A stretch of DNA of 64,000 nucleotides from CAYJFG01 sp051881695. GTDB taxonomy: Bacteria; Bacillota; Clostridia; Oscillospirales; Acutalibacteraceae. The stretch is from assembly GCA_051881695.1 (NCBI GenBank), contig JBJEQJ010000020.1, positions 290,510 through 354,509 of the forward strand, given 5' to 3'. The notes under the pieces were generated by a model that was not told the DNA's origin, ran no database searches, and saw only the letters and a program-made list of their open reading frames with translations. Shown piece by piece: positions 9,157 to 16,280 of this stretch. The first letter of the stretch is position 1. Every line of letters starts with the position of its first letter. A program made the position numbers and the translations under genes.

Positions 9157-9779
9157 AAAAGTTAAAAGAGCTGTTCGGCAGAGATGAGTTGGTTTTCGGC
9201 AAGAGAGTGTATACTAATTTAGAAAGCGGAGGAATGGCGCCAGACTCGACATATATTTCTGCCGATAAAAAACGTGGATCCTATGACGTCATATGGAAAT
9301 ATGCCGGAGAAAGGGACGGACTTGCAAAATATATATATCAAGTTCCCGAATATCAGAACGGCCTTGTGACTGGCCAGGTTATCGGATGGAGTAATATTCT
9401 GTTTTCGCCCGAGGAGAGCGCATGTATTTTCGAGAATGATATTACTGTTAAGGATATCTATATTGAAGTTCCGCCCATTGGAGAAAAGTTCGGAGACACC
9501 GGCAGACGTTTTAAAGGAGAAACATTGGTACTCTATTTTACTCCTGATAACCTGAAAAAGGCAAAAGAACTTCGTAAAACCAAATTTGCCGATTATCTCC
9601 CTGCCGATTTATTGTTAGACGCTGATCAGGGGTACACGGAAGCGCAGTATGAGCTGGGTATTATGTTCTATGACGGCATTGGAGTTCATAAGGATAAAGC
9701 TGAAGCCGAAAAGTGGTTTGACTTAGCCGCTAAAAACGGGTCACCAGCTGCTGAAAGTCTTCTAAATGAAAAATTTTAA
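9153..9779 (+). CDS. protein with C-terminal Sel1 repeat
   Basis: A 208-residue protein. Residues about 1-150 form an unrecognised beta-rich domain (many Tyr/Val/Ile alternations). Residues about 156-207 make one Sel1-like repeat pair, with AQYELGIMFYDGIG and the consensus A..WF..AA..G..A. Sel1 repeats are helical protein-protein interaction modules of the TPR class. The gene is translationally coupled to the 53-residue ORF before it (ATGA overlap). It is one of four Sel1 genes in the island, so it is probably an adaptor in the same system (inference). Confidence 0.75.
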   Translation: MKKLKELFGRDELVFGKRVYTNLESGGMAPDSTYISADKKRGSYDVIWKYAGERDGLAKYIYQVPEYQNGLVTGQVIGWSNILFSPEESACIFENDITVKDIYIEVPPIGEKFGDTGRRFKGETLVLYFTPDNLKKAKELRKTKFADYLPADLLLDADQGYTEAQYELGIMFYDGIGVHKDKAEAEKWFDLAAKNGSPAAESLLNEKF

Positions 9780-9788
9780 AAATCCGAA

Positions 9789-9890
9789 CAGGGGAAAATC
9801 TCAACCGCGGACCCGGCTGAGATTTTCTCAAAAGGCTTACGGAGCTTAACAAAAAGCCGATGAAAAAAGGGGAATACCCGTTTTATTAAA
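9789..9890 (+). pseudogene. second, more decayed copy of the gene 3' end seen at 8440-8550
   Basis: The segment reads PAEIFSKGLRSLTKS before a stop and then, in another frame, ends with the same bases for the C-terminal GEYPFY. It matches the end of the broken gene at 8168-8550. Only the 3' end remains, directly behind the Sel1 gene. This indicates an ancestral array of paralogues that has been partly deleted. Confidence 0.5.
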
Positions 9891-9934
9891 AATCTATAAC
9901 AATTATTAAGGAGTAAAAATTATGAGCAAGAATT
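9872..9934 (+). repeat. 63-bp direct repeat, copy B
   Basis: Identical to 8533-8595; it includes the end of a decayed gene, the ribosome binding site and the first codons of the NADAR-like gene. See copy A. Confidence 0.9.
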
Positions 9935-10572
9935 ATGATCCGCTTGAAGAGGATTACTGCCCGCCATGGTGTTCAAGCACGCCTGATGATATAGCGGGTT
10001 TCAGAGTAATAAGCCTTCATTATTATTCCTGTGATGAAGATAAGTTAAGGGATATGCCTAAGAAAGAAGCCGACCGATATAGGGAGGAATTGCAAAAAAG
10101 CGGCAGAACCTATGACCCTGACAAGGTAGTTGATATTTATTCCCACGGTTCCTTTGAAGAAAGCTGTCTGAGCAATTTTTACGGCATACATTTCGAGCTT
10201 GACGGGGTGGAGCTCGCCTCTATGGAGGGCTTTTTGCAGTCGCTGAAAACGCCTGATATTAAGGAGCAAAGGCGTATATGCTCGCTTATAGGCAAGGAAG
10301 CTAAAAATGCCGGCTTGGCTACCCCAAATTTTGACGGCGAGCATCTTTATTGGCAGGGCAAAACAATTAACCGCTTTAAAGAGGAGTACCACACGCTTCT
10401 CCGCCGCGCGTACAGGGCGAGGTTTGAGCAGGACGGGGAATTCAGAAACGCGCTTAAAAATACAAAGCACAAAAAGCTTATGCACACTTTAGGCAACAAC
10501 AACCCTAAAGAAACTATACTCACAACAGACGAGTTCATAGGCTTTTTGCTCGAGCTTCAAGAGGAACTGTAA
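9922..10572 (+). CDS. NADAR/YbiA-like protein (DUF1768 family)
   Basis: A 216-residue protein. About residues 75-216 follow the NADAR (YbiA) fold in order: LSNFYGIHFELDGVELASME, then AKNAG, RAYRARFEQDGEFR, and a C-terminal FLLELQEEL. These align by eye with E. coli YbiA motifs. NADAR proteins cleave N-glycosidic bonds of ribose-containing metabolites, and some reverse DNA/RNA ADP-ribosylation. The Glu of the family SEH motif is kept (SMEGF) but the following His is replaced, and the usual Trp-containing C-terminal motif is not evident, so activity is uncertain. The N-terminal 70 residues are extra and unrecognised. A hairpin terminator follows. Confidence 0.72.
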   Translation: MSKNYDPLEEDYCPPWCSSTPDDIAGFRVISLHYYSCDEDKLRDMPKKEADRYREELQKSGRTYDPDKVVDIYSHGSFEESCLSNFYGIHFELDGVELASMEGFLQSLKTPDIKEQRRICSLIGKEAKNAGLATPNFDGEHLYWQGKTINRFKEEYHTLLRRAYRARFEQDGEFRNALKNTKHKKLMHTLGNNNPKETILTTDEFIGFLLELQEEL

Positions 10573-10576
10573 AATG

Positions 10577-10611
10577 ATATGCTGCCGTTAATTGTTTTGA
10601 CGGCAGCATAT
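10577..10611 (+). terminator. hairpin terminator after the NADAR-like gene
   Basis: ATATGCTGCCGT and its exact complement flank an 11-base loop, followed by a short AGTTTT tract. A 12-bp stem straight after the stop codon with a weak T-run suggests the end of this transcription unit. Confidence 0.6.
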
Positions 10612-10777
10612 AGTTTTGAAGAGGAAATACAGGTAGGAGTCCTGCAAATAAAAGTCAAGCCCTAAAATGAAAAAAATTAAAAATTTTTAACAGCAGAAAA
10701 TGGGTATAGCAAGGCAATCCGGACTTATGACAATTTATTAAAATCCGACCTGAAATGATTATTGAGAAATAGGTTAA

Positions 10778-10909
10778 TTACTCCTGTGCGTTAAGGCACT
10801 CTTTAACACGAGCGTAATAAATGCGCAAAAACTTCTTTTCGGCGGCAGTCATATAAACATAATATGGCTTGCCCCTGAACGCTTTTTGCAAATGAACTGA
10901 TAAACAGGT
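10778..10909 (-). pseudogene. remnant of an unidentified ORF, C-terminal part only
   Basis: On the - strand an open stretch of 43 codons ends at TAA (10780-10778). It includes RGKPYYVYMTAAEKKF and YYARVKECLNAQE, which look like real protein sequence, but there is no start and no upstream coding part. I cannot name the family; such fragments are often left by mobile elements. It lies in the scar between the two parts of the island. Confidence 0.4.
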
Positions 10910-10972
10910 TCATCATCAGGAGAGCGTTTAACGTATGTATTTACGATTTGGAATAATGTTTTGCGAAGATGA

Positions 10973-11128
10973 GAAGAACCTCTCTTAGCAGGCGACATAA
11001 AGCTGTCGCCTGCCACGGTACGCAGAGCTATTAAAGATTTGAAAAAAGCTGGTTTAATTGAAACCAAACAGCGTTATCGTGAAAAAGGAGGTAAGACCTC
11101 TTTGCTTTACAAAATACAAAAAATCTGA
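10973..11128 (+). pseudogene. remnant of a winged-helix DNA-binding protein
   Basis: The + strand reads LSPATVRRAIKDLKKAGLIE and then KQRYREKGGKTSLLYKI up to TGA at 11126. This is a typical winged helix: a recognition helix followed by a beta wing, as in plasmid or ICE replication initiators and helix-turn-helix phage replisome organisers. The frame is closed by TGA at 10970 and the N-terminal part is missing or frameshifted. It is a dead fragment that probably marks an old plasmid, phage or conjugative element insertion. Confidence 0.55.
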
Positions 11129-11237
11129 ATGCTTATAATTTAAGTGGTTGGTGGAAAATTTAATCGTAAAAGCATCAAATTTATATTGCGTTTCGTCAAG
11201 TTGTTTATAATATTTTGCATACATTTTCTTAATTGTG

Positions 11238-11266
11238 TTGAAAAAGTGCAAACCATATGATACAAT
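11238..11266 (+). promoter_or_regulatory. sigma-A promoter for the second half of the island
   Basis: TTGAAA (11238-11243), a 17-base spacer and TACAAT (11261-11266) form a near-consensus promoter. It reads into the gene at 11376 and probably drives the run of genes beyond it. A small hairpin with GTCGC/GGCGAC arms (around 11299-11315) lies in the leader. Confidence 0.7.
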
Positions 11267-11375
11267 ATAAATATCTTGCAAAGCCGGTGCTTAAAAATGT
11301 CGCTGTTGCGGCGACCTTATTTTCTTCTTTTTATAGTATCATATATACAGAAGCTTTAAGGAAAGGCAGATGTGT

Positions 11376-11678
11376 ATGAGCAAACAAAAAAAGATAATAC
11401 TTGTTTTTCAGAGTGAGATAAAAAGTGCGGATAATCCACCTCTTTTCTGTTGTGAAAAAACAGAGGTGACAAGCGGCGAAATAGAATTTGCGCAGTACCC
11501 TTTGTCTAAACTCGGTGTGGTAATGCTCTGCGATAATGGAATCACAGTAAGGGGTAAGACATACTCTTTTGATATGCTCCCGATTACCATAAAAATGGAA
11601 GGTGAACATGCAACGAAATACAGGGAAATCATTTCAGAAGACATAAAAATAAATATTCAGCTCAAAGGAGAACTTTGA
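11376..11678 (+). CDS. hypothetical protein, 100 residues
   Basis: Not recognised. The ATG at 11376 is preferred over the one at 11370 because it sits at better distance from AAGGAAAGG. The product has a beta-rich look: an N-terminal strand (KIILVFQSE), then two cysteines, a central GVVMLCDNGITVRGKTYSF and a polar C-terminus. It is the first gene after the promoter at 11238 and ends one base before the next start, so it is translated as part of the operon. Its position suggests a small partner protein for the Sel1/DUF1963 genes that follow (inference). Confidence 0.62.
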   Translation: MSKQKKIILVFQSEIKSADNPPLFCCEKTEVTSGEIEFAQYPLSKLGVVMLCDNGITVRGKTYSFDMLPITIKMEGEHATKYREIISEDIKINIQLKGEL

Positions 11679-11679
11679 T

Positions 11680-12084
11680 ATGGGACTGTTTCATTTTGGA
11701 AAGAAAAAACAATCATCGGAAGAACAAGCAGACATGCTGTATCTCGAAGGAATGACCTTAATAGAAAGCGGATATTGGGATACAGCATTTAACCCAATTC
11801 AGAAAGCGGCAGAGCTTGGGCACGTAGGTGCTATGGGACAGCTTGCAATGATGTATATATTCGGTAAGGGATGCGATGAAGACCGAAACAAAGGCATAGA
11901 GCTTCTGCGCAAGTCTGTGGAGCTTGGCAACTTATATTCCTGTTTTTCATTTGCTGTTTTGTATGATAACGGCATAGAAGAAATCACGGCTGAAGAAGCA
12001 AAGACAATGTGCAAAATGGCAGCCGATGCAGGCTGGCCTGATGCAATTAAACGGTTAGAAAAAGGTTTTGATACGGAGGGATAA
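11680..12084 (+). CDS. Sel1-repeat protein
   Basis: A 134-residue protein with three Sel1-like repeats (about 19-50, 51-88 and 89-125): FNPIQKAAELGHVGAMGQLA, then MYIFGKGCDEDRNKGIELL and AEEAKTMCKMAADAGW. The first 15 residues are basic and unrelated. Sel1 repeats are helical binding scaffolds. The ribosome binding site AAAGGAG lies 9 bases upstream. It is tightly packed with its neighbours, with one base before and two bases after, so it belongs to the same operon. It closely resembles the central repeats of the larger Sel1 protein at 16281, which suggests gene duplication within the island. Confidence 0.85.
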   Translation: MGLFHFGKKKQSSEEQADMLYLEGMTLIESGYWDTAFNPIQKAAELGHVGAMGQLAMMYIFGKGCDEDRNKGIELLRKSVELGNLYSCFSFAVLYDNGIEEITAEEAKTMCKMAADAGWPDAIKRLEKGFDTEG

Positions 12085-12086
12085 GG

Positions 12087-12962
12087 ATGAAACTGAGAAT
12101 CATTGAAGAAAGATGGGGAATTAACCGGATGTCGGGAGAAAGAAGCACTCGTATTACCGACAACAGAGCATTTGCGCCTGAAATCGGCTCTGCATTGGAC
12201 TTCCCCACAGGCAGACGTCATTTCACAATTGACGCTGTCGATGAAAACTCCATTACCGTAACAGTACATTATGAAAACACAGCGTCAAATAAGACTTGGG
12301 TAATAGCAAAAGGAGAAAGTCAGTTCTACCGTCCACGTTCGATGGACGGCGGATATCAGTACCGCCTTATTTATGAGGATGAAGAAAACCTCTGTAAATA
12401 CTCAATTGCGATATCAGTTGAAAAGGCAGAGGGCGAATATGACCTCGGGCAAAGCAAGTTTTTCGGCTCACCGGTTATTCCGAACGAGTGGAAGGAGCGT
12501 TTTCACGATGACATTGTGTTCTTTGCTCAGATAAGGCTTGCGGATATAGCAGAGCTTGATTATGATAACCGTCTGCCGCATACAGGGTATCTGTATTTCT
12601 TTCTCGACGCTGAAATGTATCCGTCCGACAGGCTTGATATGTGGGTCGAGTATTACCCGGGCGAGCCTGATACGGTTATTGACGATTTCAACACGATGTC
12701 ACCGATTCCGGACGGACTTCAGGATGATTGGCTTATCACTTTCCGCTATGCAGATGCGGATGAAGACGGAACAAAGCTGTTCGGAGTTCCGTCAGGAGTG
12801 ATAAACGAAAACGACGACAAGCCTGATTTGCTTTTACAATACGATCCGCTTGATTTTGACGGTGTGCCGTTCCTTGCAAGCTTGGACGGCTATGCGTATG
12901 TTTTCTTTGGTGAAGATGAAACGAACTTTGAAGATGTAACTTATACCGTAGAAAGGTCATAA
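12087..12962 (+). CDS. SMDGG-domain plus DUF1963 (YwqG-like) protein
   Basis: A 291-residue two-domain protein. Residues about 1-110 are a beta-rich domain that ends in FYRPRSMDGGYQYRL; the same domain stands alone in the gene at 19163 and in divergent form at 18177. Residues about 120-290 match the DUF1963/YwqG family: SKFFGSPVIP, then FFAQIRLADIAELD, GYLYFFLDAE, LFGVPSG, LLLQYD and a final YVFFGED. DUF1963 proteins have no settled function but occur often in stress and polymorphic-toxin-type clusters. A shorter paralogue is at 15264. The ATG begins 2 bases after the Sel1 gene stop. Confidence 0.8.
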   Translation: MKLRIIEERWGINRMSGERSTRITDNRAFAPEIGSALDFPTGRRHFTIDAVDENSITVTVHYENTASNKTWVIAKGESQFYRPRSMDGGYQYRLIYEDEENLCKYSIAISVEKAEGEYDLGQSKFFGSPVIPNEWKERFHDDIVFFAQIRLADIAELDYDNRLPHTGYLYFFLDAEMYPSDRLDMWVEYYPGEPDTVIDDFNTMSPIPDGLQDDWLITFRYADADEDGTKLFGVPSGVINENDDKPDLLLQYDPLDFDGVPFLASLDGYAYVFFGEDETNFEDVTYTVERS

Positions 12963-12972
12963 GGTGGCAAAT

Positions 12973-13632
12973 ATGCCGTTTACTGAACAAAATGTAAAGC
13001 GTATTGCAGAGCTTATACAGGAAATCGAAGCACGAAAAGAGCATAAATATGCGGCTCCTACCTATAAGGATTCGGCGGCTCTTGCTGAAATAGCCGAAAT
13101 TGTGAACGCTCAGCTTGATACACAACAGCCGTGGGATAAGGACACTTTGTGCAACATTATTCTCGCAGTCAGGTATCTTGCAGAGGAATATGAGAAAATG
13201 TGGCGGTGCTCTGTCAGCGTGAGGTATTACAATAAGCTTATTGAGTTGCTTGCGGTGCAGGCTGACATATTTTCAGTAACTCAGGAAAATTCTTCGGACG
13301 ATTATTACTCTGCACTCCGTGTAAGAAATTATTATGCTTACGATGACTGCACAGATTTATCTGAGCTTTCAAAAAGCTTTCTTCCGGATAAGGACAGGAA
13401 AGCACTTGAAGAACAGGTGCTTTCCAAGCCTTTGGGTCTTAAGCACGACCCGATAGAACTAAGCGAAGAATACTTATCTGTTATAGATGAGGTTGAGCGC
13501 AGAATGGACGAAGCGGGTACAAAAAATATGCACCCCTTTGAAAGTGCCGGACTCAGGAGAAAACTGCTCAAAGAGTACGGCATAGACTGGAAATCAGAAA
13601 TAGAGTTAAACCCTGATTTTCATTTTGATTAA
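12973..13632 (+). CDS. hypothetical protein, about 219 residues
   Basis: Not recognised. Mainly helical and charged, with helix-like segments at the start (TEQNVKRIAELIQEIEAR) and middle (LAEEYEKMWRCSVSVRYYN), and a C-terminal part ending in ELNPDFHFD. ATG at 12973 is chosen because AAGGTGG precedes it by 5 bases; an in-frame GTG at 12964 is the alternative. It follows the DUF1963 gene with almost no gap and belongs to the operon. It lacks membrane segments and any obvious catalytic motif, so an adaptor or regulatory role is possible but unsupported. Confidence 0.65.
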   Translation: MPFTEQNVKRIAELIQEIEARKEHKYAAPTYKDSAALAEIAEIVNAQLDTQQPWDKDTLCNIILAVRYLAEEYEKMWRCSVSVRYYNKLIELLAVQADIFSVTQENSSDDYYSALRVRNYYAYDDCTDLSELSKSFLPDKDRKALEEQVLSKPLGLKHDPIELSEEYLSVIDEVERRMDEAGTKNMHPFESAGLRRKLLKEYGIDWKSEIELNPDFHFD

Positions 13633-13664
13633 TAAGCATAATTGAAAAAGGAGCGTGAACAGAG

Positions 13665-14147
13665 GTGACAGACGGCCTTATACAGGAATGTAAGCAGTTT
13701 ATAGAAAACGGCGGTGAGGTCAGAAAAGCTGATTACAAAACAGCGTTTCATACTCCTTTGGTGATGATGGAGATTGACGCAAGCGAGGTGGATTTGTATT
13801 TAAGCTTTAACCGTTCACTCTCATTTAACGAGCGGCTTTTTCTCCTTATTGACCGCACCGGACAAAAAGACAGCGATGTATACAAAAAGGCCCGGATTGA
13901 CAGACGGCTGTTCTCAAAAATCCGTTCAAATAAAAAATATATTCCCTGCAAAAAGACTGTAATTGCACTCTGCTTAGCCTTGGAGCTTAATCGTGAGGAA
14001 GCTGATCAGCTGTTATTTTCAGCCGGATACAGCCTTTCTCCTGCTGAGGATTACGATCTGGCAATAGCGTTTTTTATTGATAAAAAGGTATATGACTTTT
14101 TTGAGATAAATGAGGTGCTGGAGCATTTCGGCTTTGATGTCTTTTAA
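13665..14147 (+). CDS. helix-turn-helix-like domain protein (type often fused to macro domains)
   Basis: A 160-residue protein starting at GTG with AAAGGAG upstream. Residues about 50-155 form a helical domain with FNERLFLLIDRTGQKDSDVY, then KARIDRRLFSKIRS and LCLALELNREEADQLLFSAG. I recognise this module from the C-terminus of some Clostridia/Streptococcus macro-domain (ADP-ribose) proteins, where it resembles a Cro/C1-type helix-turn-helix. Here no macro domain is present; the first 45 residues are unrelated. It may bind nucleic acid or a partner protein. It is the last gene before a convergent - strand gene, and no separate promoter is seen. Confidence 0.65.
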   Translation: MTDGLIQECKQFIENGGEVRKADYKTAFHTPLVMMEIDASEVDLYLSFNRSLSFNERLFLLIDRTGQKDSDVYKKARIDRRLFSKIRSNKKYIPCKKTVIALCLALELNREEADQLLFSAGYSLSPAEDYDLAIAFFIDKKVYDFFEINEVLEHFGFDVF

Positions 14148-14152
14148 GCAAT

Positions 14153-14173
14153 AAAAAAGCCGCCCTAAGGCGG
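14153..14173 (-). terminator. terminator for the RHH gene, shared by convergent genes
   Basis: Read on the - strand, CCGCC-TTAG-GGCGG is followed by CTTTTTTAT, a compact GC-rich stem with a T-run. It ends the - strand RHH gene and may also stop + strand transcripts arriving from 14147. Confidence 0.7.
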
Positions 14174-14178
14174 TGTGC

Positions 14179-14370
14179 TTAAGATTTATCTTTATTGTCA
14201 CTGTGATTGATGTCGGCTGTATTATCAAGCGCATATTCTAAGCATTGTATCACAATTTTGTTTACAGATGTGTTGTATTCTCCTGCAAGCACTTCTAATT
14301 GCTCAACAATATGCACGGGAATACGGAATGTTTTATTAACCGACTCAAATCCTCTTTCAAATTCTAACAT
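14179..14370 (-). CDS. ribbon-helix-helix (Arc/CopG-type) DNA-binding protein
   Basis: A 63-residue protein. The beta strand and two helices of a ribbon-helix-helix fold are visible: NKTFRIPVHIVEQLEVLAGE (strand and helix A), then TSVNKIVIQCLEYALDN (turn and helix B). Such proteins dimerise and bind tandem operators, usually as repressors. The start at 14370 is chosen because GAGGTG lies 8 bases upstream; an upstream in-frame ATG at 14394 lacks a good site. It is the only - strand gene in the island and is divergent from the genes beginning at 14544, so it is a good candidate for their regulator and its own. Confidence 0.82.
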   Translation of the reverse strand: MLEFERGFESVNKTFRIPVHIVEQLEVLAGEYNTSVNKIVIQCLEYALDNTADINHSDNKDKS

Positions 14371-14437
14371 ACATTTGCACCTCTTCATATACACTATTAT
14401 GCACTATAAAATCATAAAAATAAACAAGTAAACTATC

Positions 14438-14465
14438 TTGCAATATTCTTGCAAAATGATTGCAA
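14438..14465 (+). promoter_or_regulatory. three phased TTGCAA sites (candidate operator)
   Basis: TTGCAA occurs at 14438, 14449 and 14460, exactly every 11 bp. Each hexamer is palindromic, and the spacing puts all three on one face of the helix. The array lies in the intergenic region between the divergent RHH gene and the Sel1 gene at 14544. RHH repressors commonly bind such tandem sites, so this is a candidate operator; no binding evidence exists. Confidence 0.55.
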
Positions 14466-14543
14466 AAGGAAAAATGTCGCCTAAGCGTTGACCTTAGCCT
14501 TAAGTAAAAATGAGATAATAATTATGACACAGGAGGCGGTCAT

Positions 14544-14774
14544 ATGAGTAAACCTAAAAAAATAAGAAAGCTTGTAAAATCGGCTAAAATGGGGAAGCCG
14601 TATGCGATGTATCAGCTCGGAATCTGTTATCAGCTGGGCAAAGAAATGCCTTTTGATATGTCTGAGGCGGCACAATGGATAGCGCAAGCGGCAGAAGCCG
14701 GATATGCACCGGCGGAAGAATGGATAAAAGACTACAGCTTTGATGACAGCGTCGCAGTTCAGGCGCACAGTTAA
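14544..14774 (+). CDS. short Sel1-repeat protein
   Basis: A 76-residue protein with one and a half Sel1 repeats: KSAKMGKPYAMYQLGICYQL, then EAAQWIAQAAEAGYAPAEEW. The first ten residues are basic (MSKPKKIRK). An excellent AGGAGG site lies just upstream. It starts the run of genes after the RHH regulator, so it may be the first gene of a separately controlled operon. Role: helical interaction module, partner unknown. It is shorter than typical Sel1 proteins but looks intact. Confidence 0.8.
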   Translation: MSKPKKIRKLVKSAKMGKPYAMYQLGICYQLGKEMPFDMSEAAQWIAQAAEAGYAPAEEWIKDYSFDDSVAVQAHS

Positions 14775-14790
14775 AAAGGAGATTTAAATT

Positions 14791-15267
14791 ATGAAGTTTA
14801 TTTGCCCTTATTGCGGCTCGTCCCGTGTTGAAACCACAGGCGGCGAAAACGGAAATCCCTTTGATCGCCGTCCCCAAAAAACAGTATGTGCGGATTGCGG
14901 AAGAACAATATCAGAGTATTCGGATAACATTCTTGATTATATAGAGCCTGTTATAAAGGTTACGGCAACGGCAGTCGGCGGTGGTGTGACCATAACTGCT
15001 GAAAAGACTGTTCCGTATAAGGACGGTACATATTCTCTCGGTGATGAGTATCCGTTTAACCGCAGGGCGACTGATGAAAACCCGCCATATTCCTTTGATA
15101 GCATTACAGTCAAGGGTGAGAAAATCACCATAGCCTGTGAAACCGTGAAGCTCAACGAACAGCCTGTCCGAATCGTAAAGCATCTTACAGCCTATGCTCC
15201 CGATAAGCATCCGGCGGAAGAAACGATCACACTGACAATCAGCGCAGATATGGAGGAACAGATATGA
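14791..15267 (+). CDS. zinc-ribbon protein with DEYPF-type beta domain
   Basis: A 158-residue protein. Residues 1-45 are a zinc ribbon: CPYCGSSRVE with a second pair, CADCGR, 28 residues on. Residues about 55-155 are beta-rich and carry VPYKDGTYSLGDEYPFNRR. The same motif pattern (VPY..GT...L.DEYPF.R) occurs in the zinc-free protein at 15948, so it marks a small domain family specific to this locus as far as I can see. Good AAAGGAG site upstream. The stop overlaps the next ATG (ATGA at 15264), so translation is coupled to the DUF1963 protein. Confidence 0.72.
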   Translation: MKFICPYCGSSRVETTGGENGNPFDRRPQKTVCADCGRTISEYSDNILDYIEPVIKVTATAVGGGVTITAEKTVPYKDGTYSLGDEYPFNRRATDENPPYSFDSITVKGEKITIACETVKLNEQPVRIVKHLTAYAPDKHPAEETITLTISADMEEQI

Positions 15268-15890
15268 ACAGTATTCGTTTAAAACCGATATACAGTAATG
15301 ATAAGCTCCCTGTCGGAAGCTCTAAGTTTTTCGGAAATCCCGATGTTTGGGAGGGCTTTGAATGGCCGTCAATCGAAATAGACGGCGAGCTGTACGACCT
15401 TACTTTTATGTGTCAGATCAATTGTGCAGACATTGCCGCTTATGACAAGGACGGCTTGCTCCCCAAAACAGGTATGCTCTACTTTTTCTATGATCTGGAC
15501 GAAATGCCCTATGAGCCGTCAGACAAGCAGGCGGCAAGGGTGCTGTATTATAACGGCGATATAAATTCTCTGAAAGAGATGCACCTGGTAGATGAAAACG
15601 GCGATGACCTTTCTATGAGGGAAATGAAGCTTGAATTTGAAAATGTAGATACAGGTTATCTTGACGACAGGGACTCTACTCATCTTCTGCTCGGGGTTCC
15701 GTCACTTGATTACGGCACGATGTACGATGTAATTGACGGCTGGCAGATGCTGTTGCAGATTGACTCAATGGAAACAGACGAAATGGTGTTAGATTTCTCC
15801 GGTGACGGAGTGCTGTGCTTTTACATTGAGCCTGAAAAGCTCAGAAAACAGGATTTTTCCGATGTACGGATTATGCAGATATACAGTTAA
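15264..15890 (+). CDS. DUF1963 (YwqG-like) protein
   Basis: A 208-residue protein made of a single DUF1963 domain: SSKFFGNPDVW, then FMCQINCADIAAYDKDGLLP, GMLYFFYDLDEMP, LLGVPS, LLLGVPSLDYG and a final SGDGVLCFYIEP. It is a paralogue of the C-terminal domain at 12087. The family is widespread but its biochemical role is unknown; it is related to SMI1/KNR4-type accessory proteins by genomic context only. The ATG overlaps the stop of the zinc-ribbon gene, so the two products are probably made in equal amounts and may interact (inference). Confidence 0.82.
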   Translation: MNSIRLKPIYSNDKLPVGSSKFFGNPDVWEGFEWPSIEIDGELYDLTFMCQINCADIAAYDKDGLLPKTGMLYFFYDLDEMPYEPSDKQAARVLYYNGDINSLKEMHLVDENGDDLSMREMKLEFENVDTGYLDDRDSTHLLLGVPSLDYGTMYDVIDGWQMLLQIDSMETDEMVLDFSGDGVLCFYIEPEKLRKQDFSDVRIMQIYS

Positions 15891-15947
15891 ATAGAAAGCA
15901 GAACAAATCTGCCTATATCCTATATACTAAATTAGGAGGTAACTGAA

Positions 15948-16262
15948 ATGACAGATAAAAAGCAAATGCTTCACATAAAGGCAACTTCAACATCACCTGA
16001 CGGTACTGTTCATAAGGCTGAAGCGACAGTTCCGTATATAAAGGGAACAATGGTTCATTTGCCGGATGAATATCCTTTTTCAAGGAATGTAATGCTTGAC
16101 GGTGATACAGGTTACTCTATGAGAACGCTTAATATTATACAAAACGGCAAAATTGAGTATTTCTGGTCAGATTATTATGAGCTTGAGGACGGAAAGGCTC
16201 ACGCTGAAAAGGAAATCGGAGCCGAAAAAATAGTAATCGACTTTACTCTGACAGAAATCTAA
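15948..16262 (+). CDS. DEYPF-type beta domain protein
   Basis: A 104-residue protein without the zinc ribbon, paralogous to residues 55-155 of the product at 14791: VPYIKGTMVHLPDEYPFSRN aligns with VPYKDGTYSLGDEYPFNRR. The pattern of alternating hydrophobic residues suggests a beta sandwich. AGGAGG precedes the start. It lies between a DUF1963 gene and the large Sel1 gene in the same direction. Function unknown; no catalytic motif seen. Confidence 0.7.
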   Translation: MTDKKQMLHIKATSTSPDGTVHKAEATVPYIKGTMVHLPDEYPFSRNVMLDGDTGYSMRTLNIIQNGKIEYFWSDYYELEDGKAHAEKEIGAEKIVIDFTLTEI

Positions 16263-16280
16263 AGTCAGGAGGTGCAGCAT

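Noticed and set aside
11272..11320. Similarity between this leader (TTGCAAA ... AAAAATGTCGC) and the one at 14460-14480
   Set aside because: Only about 11 bases match exactly with different spacing; may be chance or an old duplication, too weak to list.
14438..14465. Regular short repeats that could be a CRISPR remnant
   Set aside because: The unit is only 6 bp with 5-bp spacers, without cas genes; a DNA-binding site array is a better explanation.
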